64,000 nucleotides of DNA from Dipetalonema caudispina (taxonomy: Eukaryota > Nematoda > Chromadorea > Rhabditida > Onchocercidae): contig JABVXV010000151.1 in the NCBI GenBank assembly GCA_013365325.1, forward strand, positions 1 through 64,000, written 5' to 3'. The notes beneath the pieces were generated by a model, which worked only from the letters and a program-made list of their open reading frames with translations, did not search any database and was not told the origin of the DNA. The translations under genes were made by a program, and so were the position numbers. Below are positions 1 through 12,281 of this stretch, piece by piece. Position 1 is the first letter of the stretch. Each line of letters opens with the position of its first letter.

Positions 1-119
<119 letters not shown>

Positions 120-571
120 TTCATCAAAGAAGTAGGATTATTGTTTTGGACAGAAAATTGTGTAACCTTACTATGCAAAGTTCAATTCAGTTACACAGAG
201 TCCTGTAGAATCGAATATCTTATCTACTAAATAAATGCGACGATTATAGTTTGCTGTTGGATGGAGTGATTATTCGATCGGACTCATTTCTTAGTTCTCA
301 ATTATTTACCAATTAATTATTCTTCCTTTTATTGCCATCAAAATTTTTTCTCATTCTTCCTTTGCTTTTAATTTTTTTTGCTACGAATTGAATTTTGTTA
401 TGTTACTTTCTTCAAATTTTGCTGAATTGTATGTTATCACCATCATTATCACAATTATCACCACTTCTACTTAATTTCATGCACCTCACTTGACTCTCTA
501 ACTACTAAATTGTTGAAATTTTGTACATAAATTATATTCTTCATATCCGAATACTTTCAGTATATCTAACA
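120..571. other. upstream region of the thymosin gene
   Basis: AT-rich non-coding DNA upstream of the first start codon. It carries no recognisable TATA or initiator element. The only functional signal I can support is the splice acceptor at 555-560. Confidence 0.6.
553..571 (+). promoter_or_regulatory. probable spliced-leader trans-splice acceptor
   Basis: A tract ending TTTCAG (555-560) lies 11 nt before the ATG at 572, with no upstream partner exon evident. In nematodes this arrangement marks a trans-splice site, so the mature 5' UTR would be the spliced leader plus 11 nt. This is inference from position and consensus. Confidence 0.6.
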
Positions 572-2384
572 ATGGAAGAAGTTAATGGTGAAAGACTGGA
601 GGTCAACAAAGAAAGAGTTCCGAAGTTACCGCTTGATATAGCTGAAGAGGTCATCAAGGGACAACAATTAAAGCATGTGGAAATCAATGAAAAAAGTATT
701 TTGCCCACAGCTCTTGGTGATTTTTCTATTCTGTAAGCATGGATGATTTGATGTTAAGATTGAAATAATACTGATTTATATCAGCGAATTTTGACCTTCT
801 GTCTTCATCAATGCTTCAATTTTTTCCAAATAATTGTCACTTTTCAAAATAAATTTCAGTACTTAATAAGGCTATAAGTTGTCTCCCACTCATCCAGTCG
901 AAGTCATTGTGTAAGGTCCGGATACGTATGAGTTAAGAAAATTTATCATATTTACTGCTACATTAATACCACAATTATAAATGCTTCCTATCAGTAATCT
1001 ATAACCGATAAGGTATTCTTATTATTCTTGAGAAGGGTAATGCATTCTCTTTATGAAGTTAACATGCCGGAATTACGGATTCTGAAGTTAATTTTTCGTC
1101 GGAACATATCTGCTGTATTTGAGTGAAAGAAAATCACTGCTACGAGGTTATAAGGAAACTTGAAGCGGAATACTCTCACAATAAGAGAGTTTTTTTTTTT
1201 TTTGATTTCATTAAAGAAATGGTGGTACTAATTGTACTTCTGTTTAAGAAGTTCGTCAGGAAAAAATCGATCGTGAGTTAAAAGAGGAAATTAGAGCGCA
1301 TGATCGTGGCAAACTACGGCATGCAGATATTGTTGAAAAAAATATTCTTCCAAAACCAGAAGGTAATTTTTCTTATTATCAGATTGCAAAATTGAACACT
1401 AAAAAAGTAGGATATTTTGCTACAAGAAAATCCATCTATATGATACTGGAACATGATGATAATTGAGATAATGATCTTCGTGAATAGCAGGCATACGGGA
1501 GATTTTCATGCCTACATATTTTTCAATTTATGTTTTTACAAAAAATTTCGATGTAACTTCTTGATTCAATTTTAGATATGTATCGAGAAAAAGTGGATGA
1601 AAATTTGAAAGGGGAAATAACAACGCACGATACTAGTAAACTTCGTCATGCTGAAGTTGTTGAGAAAAATGTATTACCGACATCTGTTGGTAACTTATAC
1701 ATTCCATAATTTTGCAATATTGTTGCTAAAATTGAAGGAATTTCTGTTAATTCGTTAGACATATTCGAAAGGAAAAATGTTACCTATAGGAAATTCAGGA
1801 AATAAGGCAAGGTGCAGATTCTTTCTTTAATGCTCTTATTGAGATTTCAATTTCGAAGTTTATAATTTGAAATAACTTTCTCAGTTGATTCAAGTAAGTG
1901 TCTTGTGTTTCGCTTCAGATATAGCTCGTGAAAAAGTACCAGCGCTAATCGTGAACTTTGACACAGAAAAGCTGAAACATGTCAATCCGGTTGTAAAAAT
2001 AGCACTTCCATCTGCTGATGGTTAGAATATTTCTTGAAAGAATGTCGTAAATTGTAAGTACAAATAGAATGCTTTCGCCGAAAAGCAAACTCTATATTGC
2101 GGATATTCATTTCAATTTTTACACTAACATCATATTCTCGTTTATGGTACAAATAATATGAGCTAAAGAAAATTTGGGTCCTTTGAACTTTGACCTGAAT
2201 ACAAACATTACTTCAAATCTTTAGGTTGTAGCAATATGAGCAAATATAATTACAGCAGGAGAGTGTACTGTAACTTTTCGAAAAGTTCCAATTGAAAATG
2301 ATATTTCCAATTTTAGATGTTGTTCGAGAGCAAGAAGAACTCAAAACCGGAATAAATGAGGAAGATCGAATAAAGCATAGTTAA
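572..2384 (+). CDS. tth-1: multi-repeat beta-thymosin (tetrathymosin-like), 5 exons
   Basis: Predicted 180-residue actin-monomer-binding protein made of beta-thymosin/WH2 repeats. Exons: 572-716, 1249-1362, 1576-1689, 1919-2020, 2317-2384. All introns are GT-AG and every junction is phase 1. Each exon carries one repeat. The actin-binding cores read LKHVEINEKSILPT, LRHADIVEKNILPK, LRHAEVVEKNVLPT and a divergent LKHVNPVVKIALPS. The fifth exon keeps only the leading helix and stops before the LKH..E...LP core. C. elegans TTH-1 has four repeats and binds G-actin; the same role in cytoplasmic and neuronal/muscle actin dynamics is inferred. The ATG was chosen because it follows the acceptor at 560. 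An AATAAA lies at 2475-2480. The family call is secure; orthology to tth-1 rests on repeat number and size. Confidence 0.92.
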
Positions 2385-4448
2385 TGATCGTTCAGGAAAA
2401 CCGAAAACATTCTTCATAAAAGCCTTTAAGATCTGTGTCTTTTGTAGCGTTTTTTGATTTATTTCATTCCCACAAATAAATTCCTCTTTTACATTTCCGC
2501 CTATCTATGTATCAATGTGTGTGTGTATGTGTGTATGTGTGTATGTGTGTGTTTGTTAGCATGAGCTTTCCCATCTACTTTTCCGCTTTAATTGAATTAA
2601 TTAAATTATTGACATAAATATTTCAATCTTCTCGTCTTTCGCAGAATTCACAATTGATCCATAAGCAGTTTTTTTATTATAGTGAGAAATGATCTGAAAT
2701 GTTGATAAGGAAATATTCCTGAATTGTATCATGAACTCACAATCAATCAATATTAGCATCACTTAACTATAAAACACATTACGAGATTCGGTAATGAGAG
2801 AAAAGTTGACATCGAAGTAAAAGATTAGGCATATGACAAGTAAACAATTTTTAGGAATCTTTGTTTAAAGATTCGAAAAGCGAACAAGTAAGTTTTAAAA
2901 AGTCTTTATGATCAGAGTTTTCCGCTCTTTCAACAATGTTACTCCGACAGGGTAATTTCTCTTTCTTTCTGTGCTTTCCGTCGGAAAAGATGAAAAGAAA
3001 GGTGAAAAACATGTGAAGAATTTTATGAATTTCATTCTATGTCCTTCCTCTTCTTCGTCAGTAATGTCTTCAAGTTCATTTGCAAATAACAACCAATTGT
3101 CTCTTCGGTTTTTTTTTCTTTGCGTAAATGAAAAAATAAATTGTGGAAATGATTAAATCCAACTTTTCCCATTCTCCAATCAAACATAATATCTAATCCT
3201 CATTGAGAACAGATATTTTCTCTTTCCAAATCAATTTATTATTTTTATTTCAAGAAAAGGTAAAAACCTTTTTGAATCCTATGAAAGTTTCCATTCCAAC
3301 AATATATTCAAAATTATAAAATGTAATTCTTATTACCAATAAAGAAACATAACAGAAGTTTATGCAATTTTTTTTTTTTTTTCAACTCAAATAGATATAA
3401 ATATAATAAAAGGAAACAAATCAAAATAATCGAATAACGGTAACAATAGTAATTTACCTAAGGACGCTTATTTAATATTTATATATACATTTTTCATCTC
3501 TTTCATCTAACATCTTAAATGGAAAATATCTACCAAATTATTTCTAATAGAAACTAAACGGATTAGGGAAATGATTTAATTGTGATAATGATAAGAAATG
3601 CGCCAAAATTTTCCAAAAAAAAAAAAAAAAAAAAAGAAAAGAAAAGAAGAAAAACATATACATATAAACCATAGAGAGCATCTAATAAATATCGGCAAAA
3701 AAGAAACAAAAAAGCCAACTTTCAAGTTGAGGCAGCCAATTTTTTTTAATGAAATTAGAAAGAAAAAAATATACACAATGAAGAATTAATAAAACGAAAA
3801 AAAAAAGAAAAAAAAAAAAAAAAAAAACATTAGTCGAGGTAAATGATACATGAGAAGTTTTACTGGAACTGACAATTATCTGATCCATTTTTTCGCCTAT
3901 TACTACTCATTCATTTCATCATTTACTAATAATATCGCTCTATCTGAGGTAACAATTTTTCCATTATTTCATCCTTTGCATAAATATTTCAAATTCTATC
4001 AATTTAATTTATTTTTTATTTTATAATAAGACAAAAATGATTGAAAGATAAAACATCCTGCTATTTTCAATCATAATTAGCCAGAAGAAAACTGGAATAA
4101 TTCAATTTGAAAATGGGTAGCAGGAAGTTTCGATCAAAAAAAGTTAACGGATGATTTTGAGCGAGAAATTATGAGAAATAATGGTAACAATACTTAAGCA
4201 CCTTGAAAGAATAAAGACCCTTTTTAAAAATTAAAAAAAAAAAAAGAGAGAGAAATAAATTACAAAACTTTGGAGACGAAATAATATGCAAAAAAAAAAC
4301 CACAGCAAAGACAATAAGGCATTTTCGCAAAAATTTAGTTTGTTTCCTGAGTTCGAGAATAGCTCTTACAATTGCCTTACTGTGTCGATCGTTCTTATCA
4401 GTTCATCATCTCCATCTATTTTCCTCTCATTCTTATCTTTAACTGATA
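2385..4448. other. intergenic region between two convergent genes
   Basis: Holds the 3' UTR of the thymosin gene (AATAAA at 2475-2480, followed by a TG-rich run at 2516-2552) and, on the other strand, the 3' flank of the RasGAP gene. Candidate minus-strand AATAAA signals appear as TTTATT at 4008-4020. Long A-tracts occur near 3614-3634 and 3797-3828. Short open frames here are lysine/phenylalanine translations of these homopolymers and I do not call them. Confidence 0.6.
2475..2480 (+). terminator. polyadenylation signal of the thymosin gene
   Basis: AATAAA 90 nt downstream of the thymosin stop codon, in the expected strand and spacing for a nematode 3' UTR. Confidence 0.5.
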
Positions 4449-7400
4449 TCAGATCTCATCAATGCTTTTACGAAATCGTGATTTCAATAGCAAATAATTA
4501 TCATCACCGATTGGAAGTTCCCGTGTTCCTTTGCCGTAACGAATCTAAAAATGCATGAGTTTTACATAATTTTAAAATAAATCATTCTTATCCAATTCAA
4601 ATTGAATTTGTAAATCTATCTTTTATCATTTCTTCAGTAATTTTATTAAATTTTGTAAAACATAATAAATTGATAAGATATCGTTAATTTTCCCAAAGAA
4701 GAAAATTGACATTAAACATTGTAAAAAAAAAAGTTAAGTAAAAAGTCTTACTTGTTTGACGAAGCGATTAACAATTTCATCATGTGATTTTTCGATCAAT
4801 AAAGTACTATGCAAAATTTCTTGAAGACTACTGTAAAAGAGCTGCTTCGCTTGTTCCGGATTTTCGTTATTTTTCAACTGAAGTTAACAGATATTAAGAG
4901 AAGTAGAAAAAAAAAGAAAAATGTAGCAGTGATGAAACATTGCTATAATTTTGAAAATGAACCTGATCCTGTAATGCACTCGGTATGCACGAATGTCCAA
5001 CCGGAATTTCCGTTCCTTCCAATATATCCTTCCATTGTTTTAGTGTTTCCGCATTTTCATAAAGTATCGCATGAATTGCCTCAAGTTCTCGTTCAGTATC
5101 TATTTCAAATGCATCGTTCGATTCGCTCGTACGCAATGCGATCATCAATTGTCGCTTGCGTTGTTTCTGGATTTGTACTATCCTATAAATTTCAAAATTG
5201 CAATGAAATTTTATCTAAGAAGTCTGTTCTGTTAAAGATAAATTCATTGATTTTAACTTAAAAATTATTCGAAATTATAAGGAAAAAAAAAAGGACAAAC
5301 CATTCATTCATCTCAACAGTGCTTGGTGCCTGAAATTGAATTTCACAATCCGGCGATGCTATCCTGAAAACATTTTTCGCATCTACCACCGGTTCTATTT
5401 GATTCACTTCTTGCAGCCTCATTCGGCCTTTCGGTTCTGCATCTGCTAAAATAAATTAACATTTGGTCGATTTAATCAAAATTGACCCTAAATTCACCTT
5501 TGTATGTGAGAAATAAATATGCAGTCATTTTTAATGAATAATAAACCTGGGTAAAGTTGGAAATATTTCGGATTTGACACGTGTAAAGAGGATGAAAGAA
5601 GAATTGTAAAATTTTTAAAAACAATTAGATTTTCATTTACAGAAATATTGCCAATAATTGTGGTATATACAAAGGATTTAAGGAAATATCACTGCTAAGA
5701 GAAAGATAATTTTAAATTGTAAAAAAATTGAACAAAAGCAAACCTTTAGTTTTCTGCCAACAAATTTCATTTTCTGTTAGAACGACATATCGTCGCTTCT
5801 GATTTACTAAATTTCTCAGTATTCGACGTTTTTCTCGAATTTTTCTTTCGATAAAGAACCTTAAATCAATCAACATTTAAATTTTTCTCCCAAAATATTT
5901 ATAATTACTATTAAGCGGATCAATTCTACTGTCTAATGTTATATTTTCATCAGTAAATGACAGCATGGAATATTAGTAGTGAATAGTCACCATGTTAGAA
6001 CATTTACTAAAGTTTTTTTCAAGAATTAAAATCAAAAATTCATTCGATAAACAGTTAAAAAATTTTACCCGTCGCGAACAACTGACAGATTTTCACCATT
6101 CACATCTGTATCATTCTCTGTCATTGATATTGTATTAAGAAACTTCAACATTGTGAGCCGATGTTGTTCATCTGTGAATCTACAAATTCCGTTTAATATA
6201 ATACAATAAAATAATTGATTGAAAAAGGCTTTTTTCGGATAACTTAAAAATTGAACCTCTCAAGAACTGATGAAAGCCATGGCTCTTTTTCAGTAAGTGA
6301 ATTCGCAGAGACAACACAGTTCGATAGTCGTTGAAGTATTTTTGACAGGAGTACCAGTGTACGACAAACAACACCTTCCTGAAATATCAAAACAATTGAT
6401 TTTATAAGATTAGGCGGTAAAATGAAAACTTGAACCGAAACATGCTAATTTCAAGAGAAACGAAAAAATAAATTTCCGCCAAATATCCATAAAGATATAT
6501 AATACCAAATGCGAAAATTGCAGCAAATATTTGAGTAAAAAAGACCAAAAAAGAAATAAAACTAAAATATCTGAAAAGCATTCAACAAATTTTCCGGAAA
6601 AAAAACTAACTGGTTGATCACGTTTCAGTCCAAATGATTTCGGATTCATAAGAGCAGCCGCAAAGAAACGCATAATAATGAAAGAACTGAGCACCAATCG
6701 TTGAATGTCTTCTCGACCCGGAAAATGCTGTGCTGCAAGTTCTCGTAAATCGGAAAACATTTCGCGTAACACTAACGGGCAACGATGACTTGAATCGACT
6801 ACTCGTGAAAATGCTATCTCACCATACACTATCAGATTTAACTGAAAAATTAATTAGTTGAAATTTTCAATTTCAAAGTACAGCAATTTATGCTATTTAA
6901 CCAAATTCTATTGGCAAGAAAGTGTAAACATTTGAAATTTCCAATTATCTTCTAAATTCGGAATAGACAAACTGGTCATGAAATGAGCAAATGTGAACTT
7001 TTAGAAGGAATGTTTTCACCCAATAACAGTTAACACAGTTTACTGAACTTCAACCTTTCATTTTCTATTTGAAACTTTAATTGTTAACCTTATTCGATTC
7101 CAAACTATCGCCTTGCTTCAACTTCATTGGATCAATCTCGCAACATTTACGCTCACAATAAATCTGAAAAAAGAATGATCAAATTAAGCAGGAAATTTTG
7201 AAAAGCAAGATTTCACATTTTTTTTGAATGGTTTAGGAGAAATTAAATGAAATCATTGGTATGATATGAGGTATTAATTTGAAGCTAATATAGATGCACT
7301 TAAGATCCGGTGATCTTAGGGACTTTCGCTGAATTTCATAACTTTAATTGAACTAAATCTGACAGTACTTACCATGTCGATAACAGGTTTAATTGAGATC

Positions 7401-10400
7401 ACAAGATAATGGTGCCCAAAAAACTTCATTTGTTCATGAATTATCTTTGTTGCCAATGATTGACTTCGAAATAAAGTATTTACGTCCCTGAAAGATATTC
7501 CTTTTAAATTATTAAATATGAATTATCGCACTTTTTAAATGGCTCAATTTCAAAATGTATGGCAACGAAGGATTAGTTGGCAATTAAGTAATTCTTAAAT
7601 GCTTTTGCTAATATTTGTATTATCGTGAAGAACAATTTCCTCCAAGAGAAACGACAAGAAAACTATTTGCTAAAATCCAATTTCAGAATAATTCTCTTTT
7701 AAAGGACGAAGATAACTGAGAGGGAGCGATCATTTATTCAATTTTCCCTGTCCTTCAATTTTTTTTTTTTTTTTTTCGTTATTCGACATTTGTTACCACC
7801 TTTGGGCATTCAAAAATAGCTAACGGAAAAATGAAAGAAAAAAAGGAAATGATATGGTCATAGCTATAGGAAATTAGGTTTTTAATGAGAAAAAGGATTA
7901 ACATGGACTTCTGGCATTTTAAAATGTCATCGGAGCAAAGAATCCTCAACAATGGACGTATCAGTTCAGCTTGCACAAAAATCTTCATTAGTGGTCTCGC
8001 AATCGCCAGTATATCCACCTAAAATATAAAGCATAATTTCCCAAAATGTTTGATAGATGATTCCTGGGAAATATATCATTTAAATTTACTAATTATCTTA
8101 ATAGCTAACTTCTGTCACTCCTTCTTAATTGTTCTTACCGACGGCAAATATTCGAGAATCCCAGCCGGCGATGCACAAAATGGTTGTAATGTCAATGATT
8201 TGATAAGATTCATCTGTAACGACTTATAGAATTCGACTGGTAGCACATGTTCTGCAGTATAAAAGAGTCGTAAGCGTAGTTCGCCAAGTTGCTGATAACT
8301 ATTTAACGAATTCTGATTCTCAGTGGTTATACCATCGTTCGTGCCACCATTAATTCCATCATCATTCTCATCACCAGTCATTCGTGGTTTCAGATAATAC
8401 CTACGGAAAAAGAAAAGATCAAAATGGGAGAATAAATGTTAACAGAGTGAAATAAATTTTGGATAGGAATTGAACCAAAAATAACTTTCTGTTAAGGTTT
8501 CTCTCCGATTTATTAGTGCTTCAAATTTGCTAGAAATGATGAAAATGTTGAAGATCAATTCTATCTCAAACCAATCAAAACTGTTAGAAAGATAAAACCG
8601 CTTCTCTAACATTTGAAATTCACGTGTAACATTTCAGTTTCAATTTACTGTCATGATTCTCCGGTTTACATTAAATACGTCATCGTTACTGTATTAATGA
8701 TACGAACAAGTAAATGTATCCAATTCATAAATCATTTCATTCTGAATCCGGTTAGGGATATATGAAAGGACATCTGTATGTACTTTAAATATATTCATCT
8801 TTTTTATCAAAGTTTCAATAGTTGATTAAATTGAATAGATTTAATCAGCTTCGAAACAGTAAAACATCCTCAGCTTTGTTTTATATAAAAACGGGTAGTC
8901 AAGTGAAAGAAAAAATAACTGTTAAACGTATTTCATGAAAAAATGAGTTAAAAGTTGGCGGCATAATAATAAGTGATAGCCTAAGATCGCTCAATAACGC
9001 TGCGAAAGTGTAGTCTTTACGATCAAATCTTACTTCCGACATCGAAAACGATGGGCGATTACACTTCTGATTGAAAAGTTCAAACGAATAAATGAAATCA
9101 AAGAAACGATTTCTCAAAAAAAAAAAAAAAAAAAAAAAATAAGTGATCAATAAATATTAATCATGAGATGATGTATCAAATTAATAAACTTTCGTATGCT
9201 CGATATATGCTACGATAAGATAAAGCGCAAAACACATTTCAATTAAATCGGGAAAAATCAAATGAAATAAAACGATATGTAATGAAAACGGAGAATAGAA
9301 GAGAAGTTAAATGAATGAGTTTCAAAGATTTTCTACTCCGTACAACGATGTAGTAAACGTACTTTCTGGTATTATTTGATGACAAATATTCCGCAAGATG
9401 AAAACATATTTACTTTAAAATAGAATTTATCCTTCTTTAAATAGTATAAGCCACAATTGCTAACAGAGTACACATGATATAATAGGAGGAAAAAAAATTA
9501 CTGTTTGTCGGGTAGTTAAAAGCTTTATTGAGGCGGAGTACGAAAAAGATCGTTTTGAGAAGAGGAAAATTAGATGGTGGGCGTTATGTCCTTCTCATCC
9601 ACTCATTCATCCATTCATTCATTCATCCACTCATTCATTCATTCATTCATTCATACAATCAATCATTCGGGAACATGAAATATTAGTGACAATCAGACAG
9701 ATGATCACATCCCATTTATTTCAATATATAGCTAATCATCAGAACAGAATGACGTCATTGATGAAGTTTTTTGAGCTATTTCGATAGAATTAAATATTAA
9801 AAAATGATTGAATTTAAAGGAATTTGTGAAATATCTTGCATTAGTTGGATACTTACTATTAATACATATTTAGTATAAAGCTTTGAAATCTAACAGAAAT
9901 CGAAAACAATGAATGAATGCTTGATTTATTGATATGAAACTACAAATGATTTTTTATTCTTGAAAAATAAGCTCTTTTCAACCTTTTACAAATATCTCTC
10001 AAAAGTTTTTCTAAATTTGATTATGTTAAGATTATCATAACATAACACAAACGGTACATTTTTCAACATATCGGTCAATTTATTTAATATTGCTGCTAAG
10101 TTGGTATTTTCAGTGTTGGAAGTAGTAATGAGAGGAAAACGGAAATGACAGAAAGTTGTAATCAGGAAAAATCTATTTCCAGTTTTTAATCTCCCCATTA
10201 TGATTATTATTTTAGCAATATGATCAAAATAAGGTTGAGGACAGATCAAAACAGCCCTGTTGTTTTTAAATTAAATAATTACTTCAGCGCTTTAAGCGCT
10301 TTTTCAAACCACGCACAATTTTTTCGATCCACCTTCCCCTAATGTTTTATAACATTTTAGGCTCATTCTTCCCAGTAGCATTCTATTTGAGAAAACCGAT

Positions 10401-12229
10401 CATAATCCGTCTCCTAACCTTATACACATCCGGAAGTCGTGCCTCATCTTCCAGATTTTTCTACCATGTGTCGGTATCAAAATGACATCGAAGACTTAAA
10501 CTTAGACATTAAGTGATATCATGTTTTGTACTTCATCGGAAGCTCATCGATTTATGCTTTTTGTCCATTGTGCTTGATCCGGTTTTATGTTATTCTTCAA
10601 ATTCAAGATCAATTTTGATCTAGTGAAAGCTGAATATTCTTAAATCAATTGCAATATATGAATTACTAATAGCAAACGCAAAGTATTTGAAGTTCCTTTT
10701 ATCGGAAATGTATAAAAGGAGTTGCAGCGACAAAATTACATTTTACCATAGAAAAATAGTTCGTCAAGCAAGATAATATCAGCGGTAAAAATGTTAAATG
10801 CAATCATAATCAGATAAATATGTAAGGACTTGATACTTATCGAAATTTTGAACCAAAATAATACAAATTTGAAATGCATTCTCATAATACTACCAAAATA
10901 ATAATTTAATTTGATCCAAAAATTATAAAGGAAAAATGTAAGAAATTGCTTGATCGTAGAAGAATAAACAAAATGATCAAATATCATTAACATATAAATG
11001 ATTGCGATAATAGCGAAACGTTAAACTGCAACATCTAATCAAACATATAGATTATGTTGAACAAATATCAAAAATCAGGAGGGAAAACAACTGATGAACT
11101 CGAATTATTTATGTAAAAACAGACATGAAATGAGAGAATGATGTATATATATTAGCATATATGTTAATGAAAGATTTCCGGAAAGGAAATATATTTTAAA
11201 ATTATATCCGAAGGTAAATTAGCAAATTTTAGTAAAATATCAAAAATGAGCGTCTTTTTCAGGCTAATTTTAATATTATACTATGATCTCTGAGTGTCAC
11301 AAATTACCATTGTTAACAACTTTTTTAGGATTTATAAAATAAAAGAAGTAAGTGATGGAAAGAGGATATAAATGGTAGGAGTATAAATATTGGTGAAGAG
11401 AGAGAAAGAATGAAAATGGATGGATTTAAAAAATTGCTCTTTTTATAAAAGTCTATCTAAAAAGGATAAAAATAGCTCTTGTTTGTAGCATTAAAAGAGA
11501 GCAAGAAAAAGCAAAGAGTTAAACGAAAAGCTTTTGATATTCTAAAGATAATTTTTTTCAAAATTCAAAAATCTATTCAATTTATTTTCCGCATGCATTT
11601 TTTTTCTCATTTTAATAAAAAAAAGACAGATAATGAAATTATAAAAATAAATATTTTATGTAACAGATGAAATTTGCAAAATGAGGTATAGCATCTCAAA
11701 GAATATTAGTTTTCATTGGAATGCATTTTGTGCCGGAAAGTGTAGTTCGGAATTTTAATGTCCGAAATTTTTTGGTGAAAAAAATCTAAACATTGATAAC
11801 TTTGCTTGTTCATTTCATTTCCGCTTAATTTAATTAAAAGTTATAGTTTTATTCCAATACCAATGTAATACTTCACGAATTAGATTGCAGGAAAATGTTA
11901 GCAAAAAATAAAGATAATAGGTTAAAGATGACCAGTGAGGATATTACTGCAAAATTCAACGAAATTTACAACAGGCGTTGATTTCAACGATTGAAGAGAT
12001 TCTAGAAATCTAACATTTCTCAATCATATTTTGCGGCAATATCATCAAAAAGCGGAAATTCATTGTGAAATTGAAAGCATTTAATCTGACAGACAAACAC
12101 ATACACACATACACACATTCTCCCTGAGGCATTCAATGCACATCCCTCACATACATCCACAAACACACATACACACACATACATTATTGATAACGGTGAT
12201 AGCATTAGACTCCAGTCTGCAACTTATGT

Positions 12230-12281
<52 letters not shown>

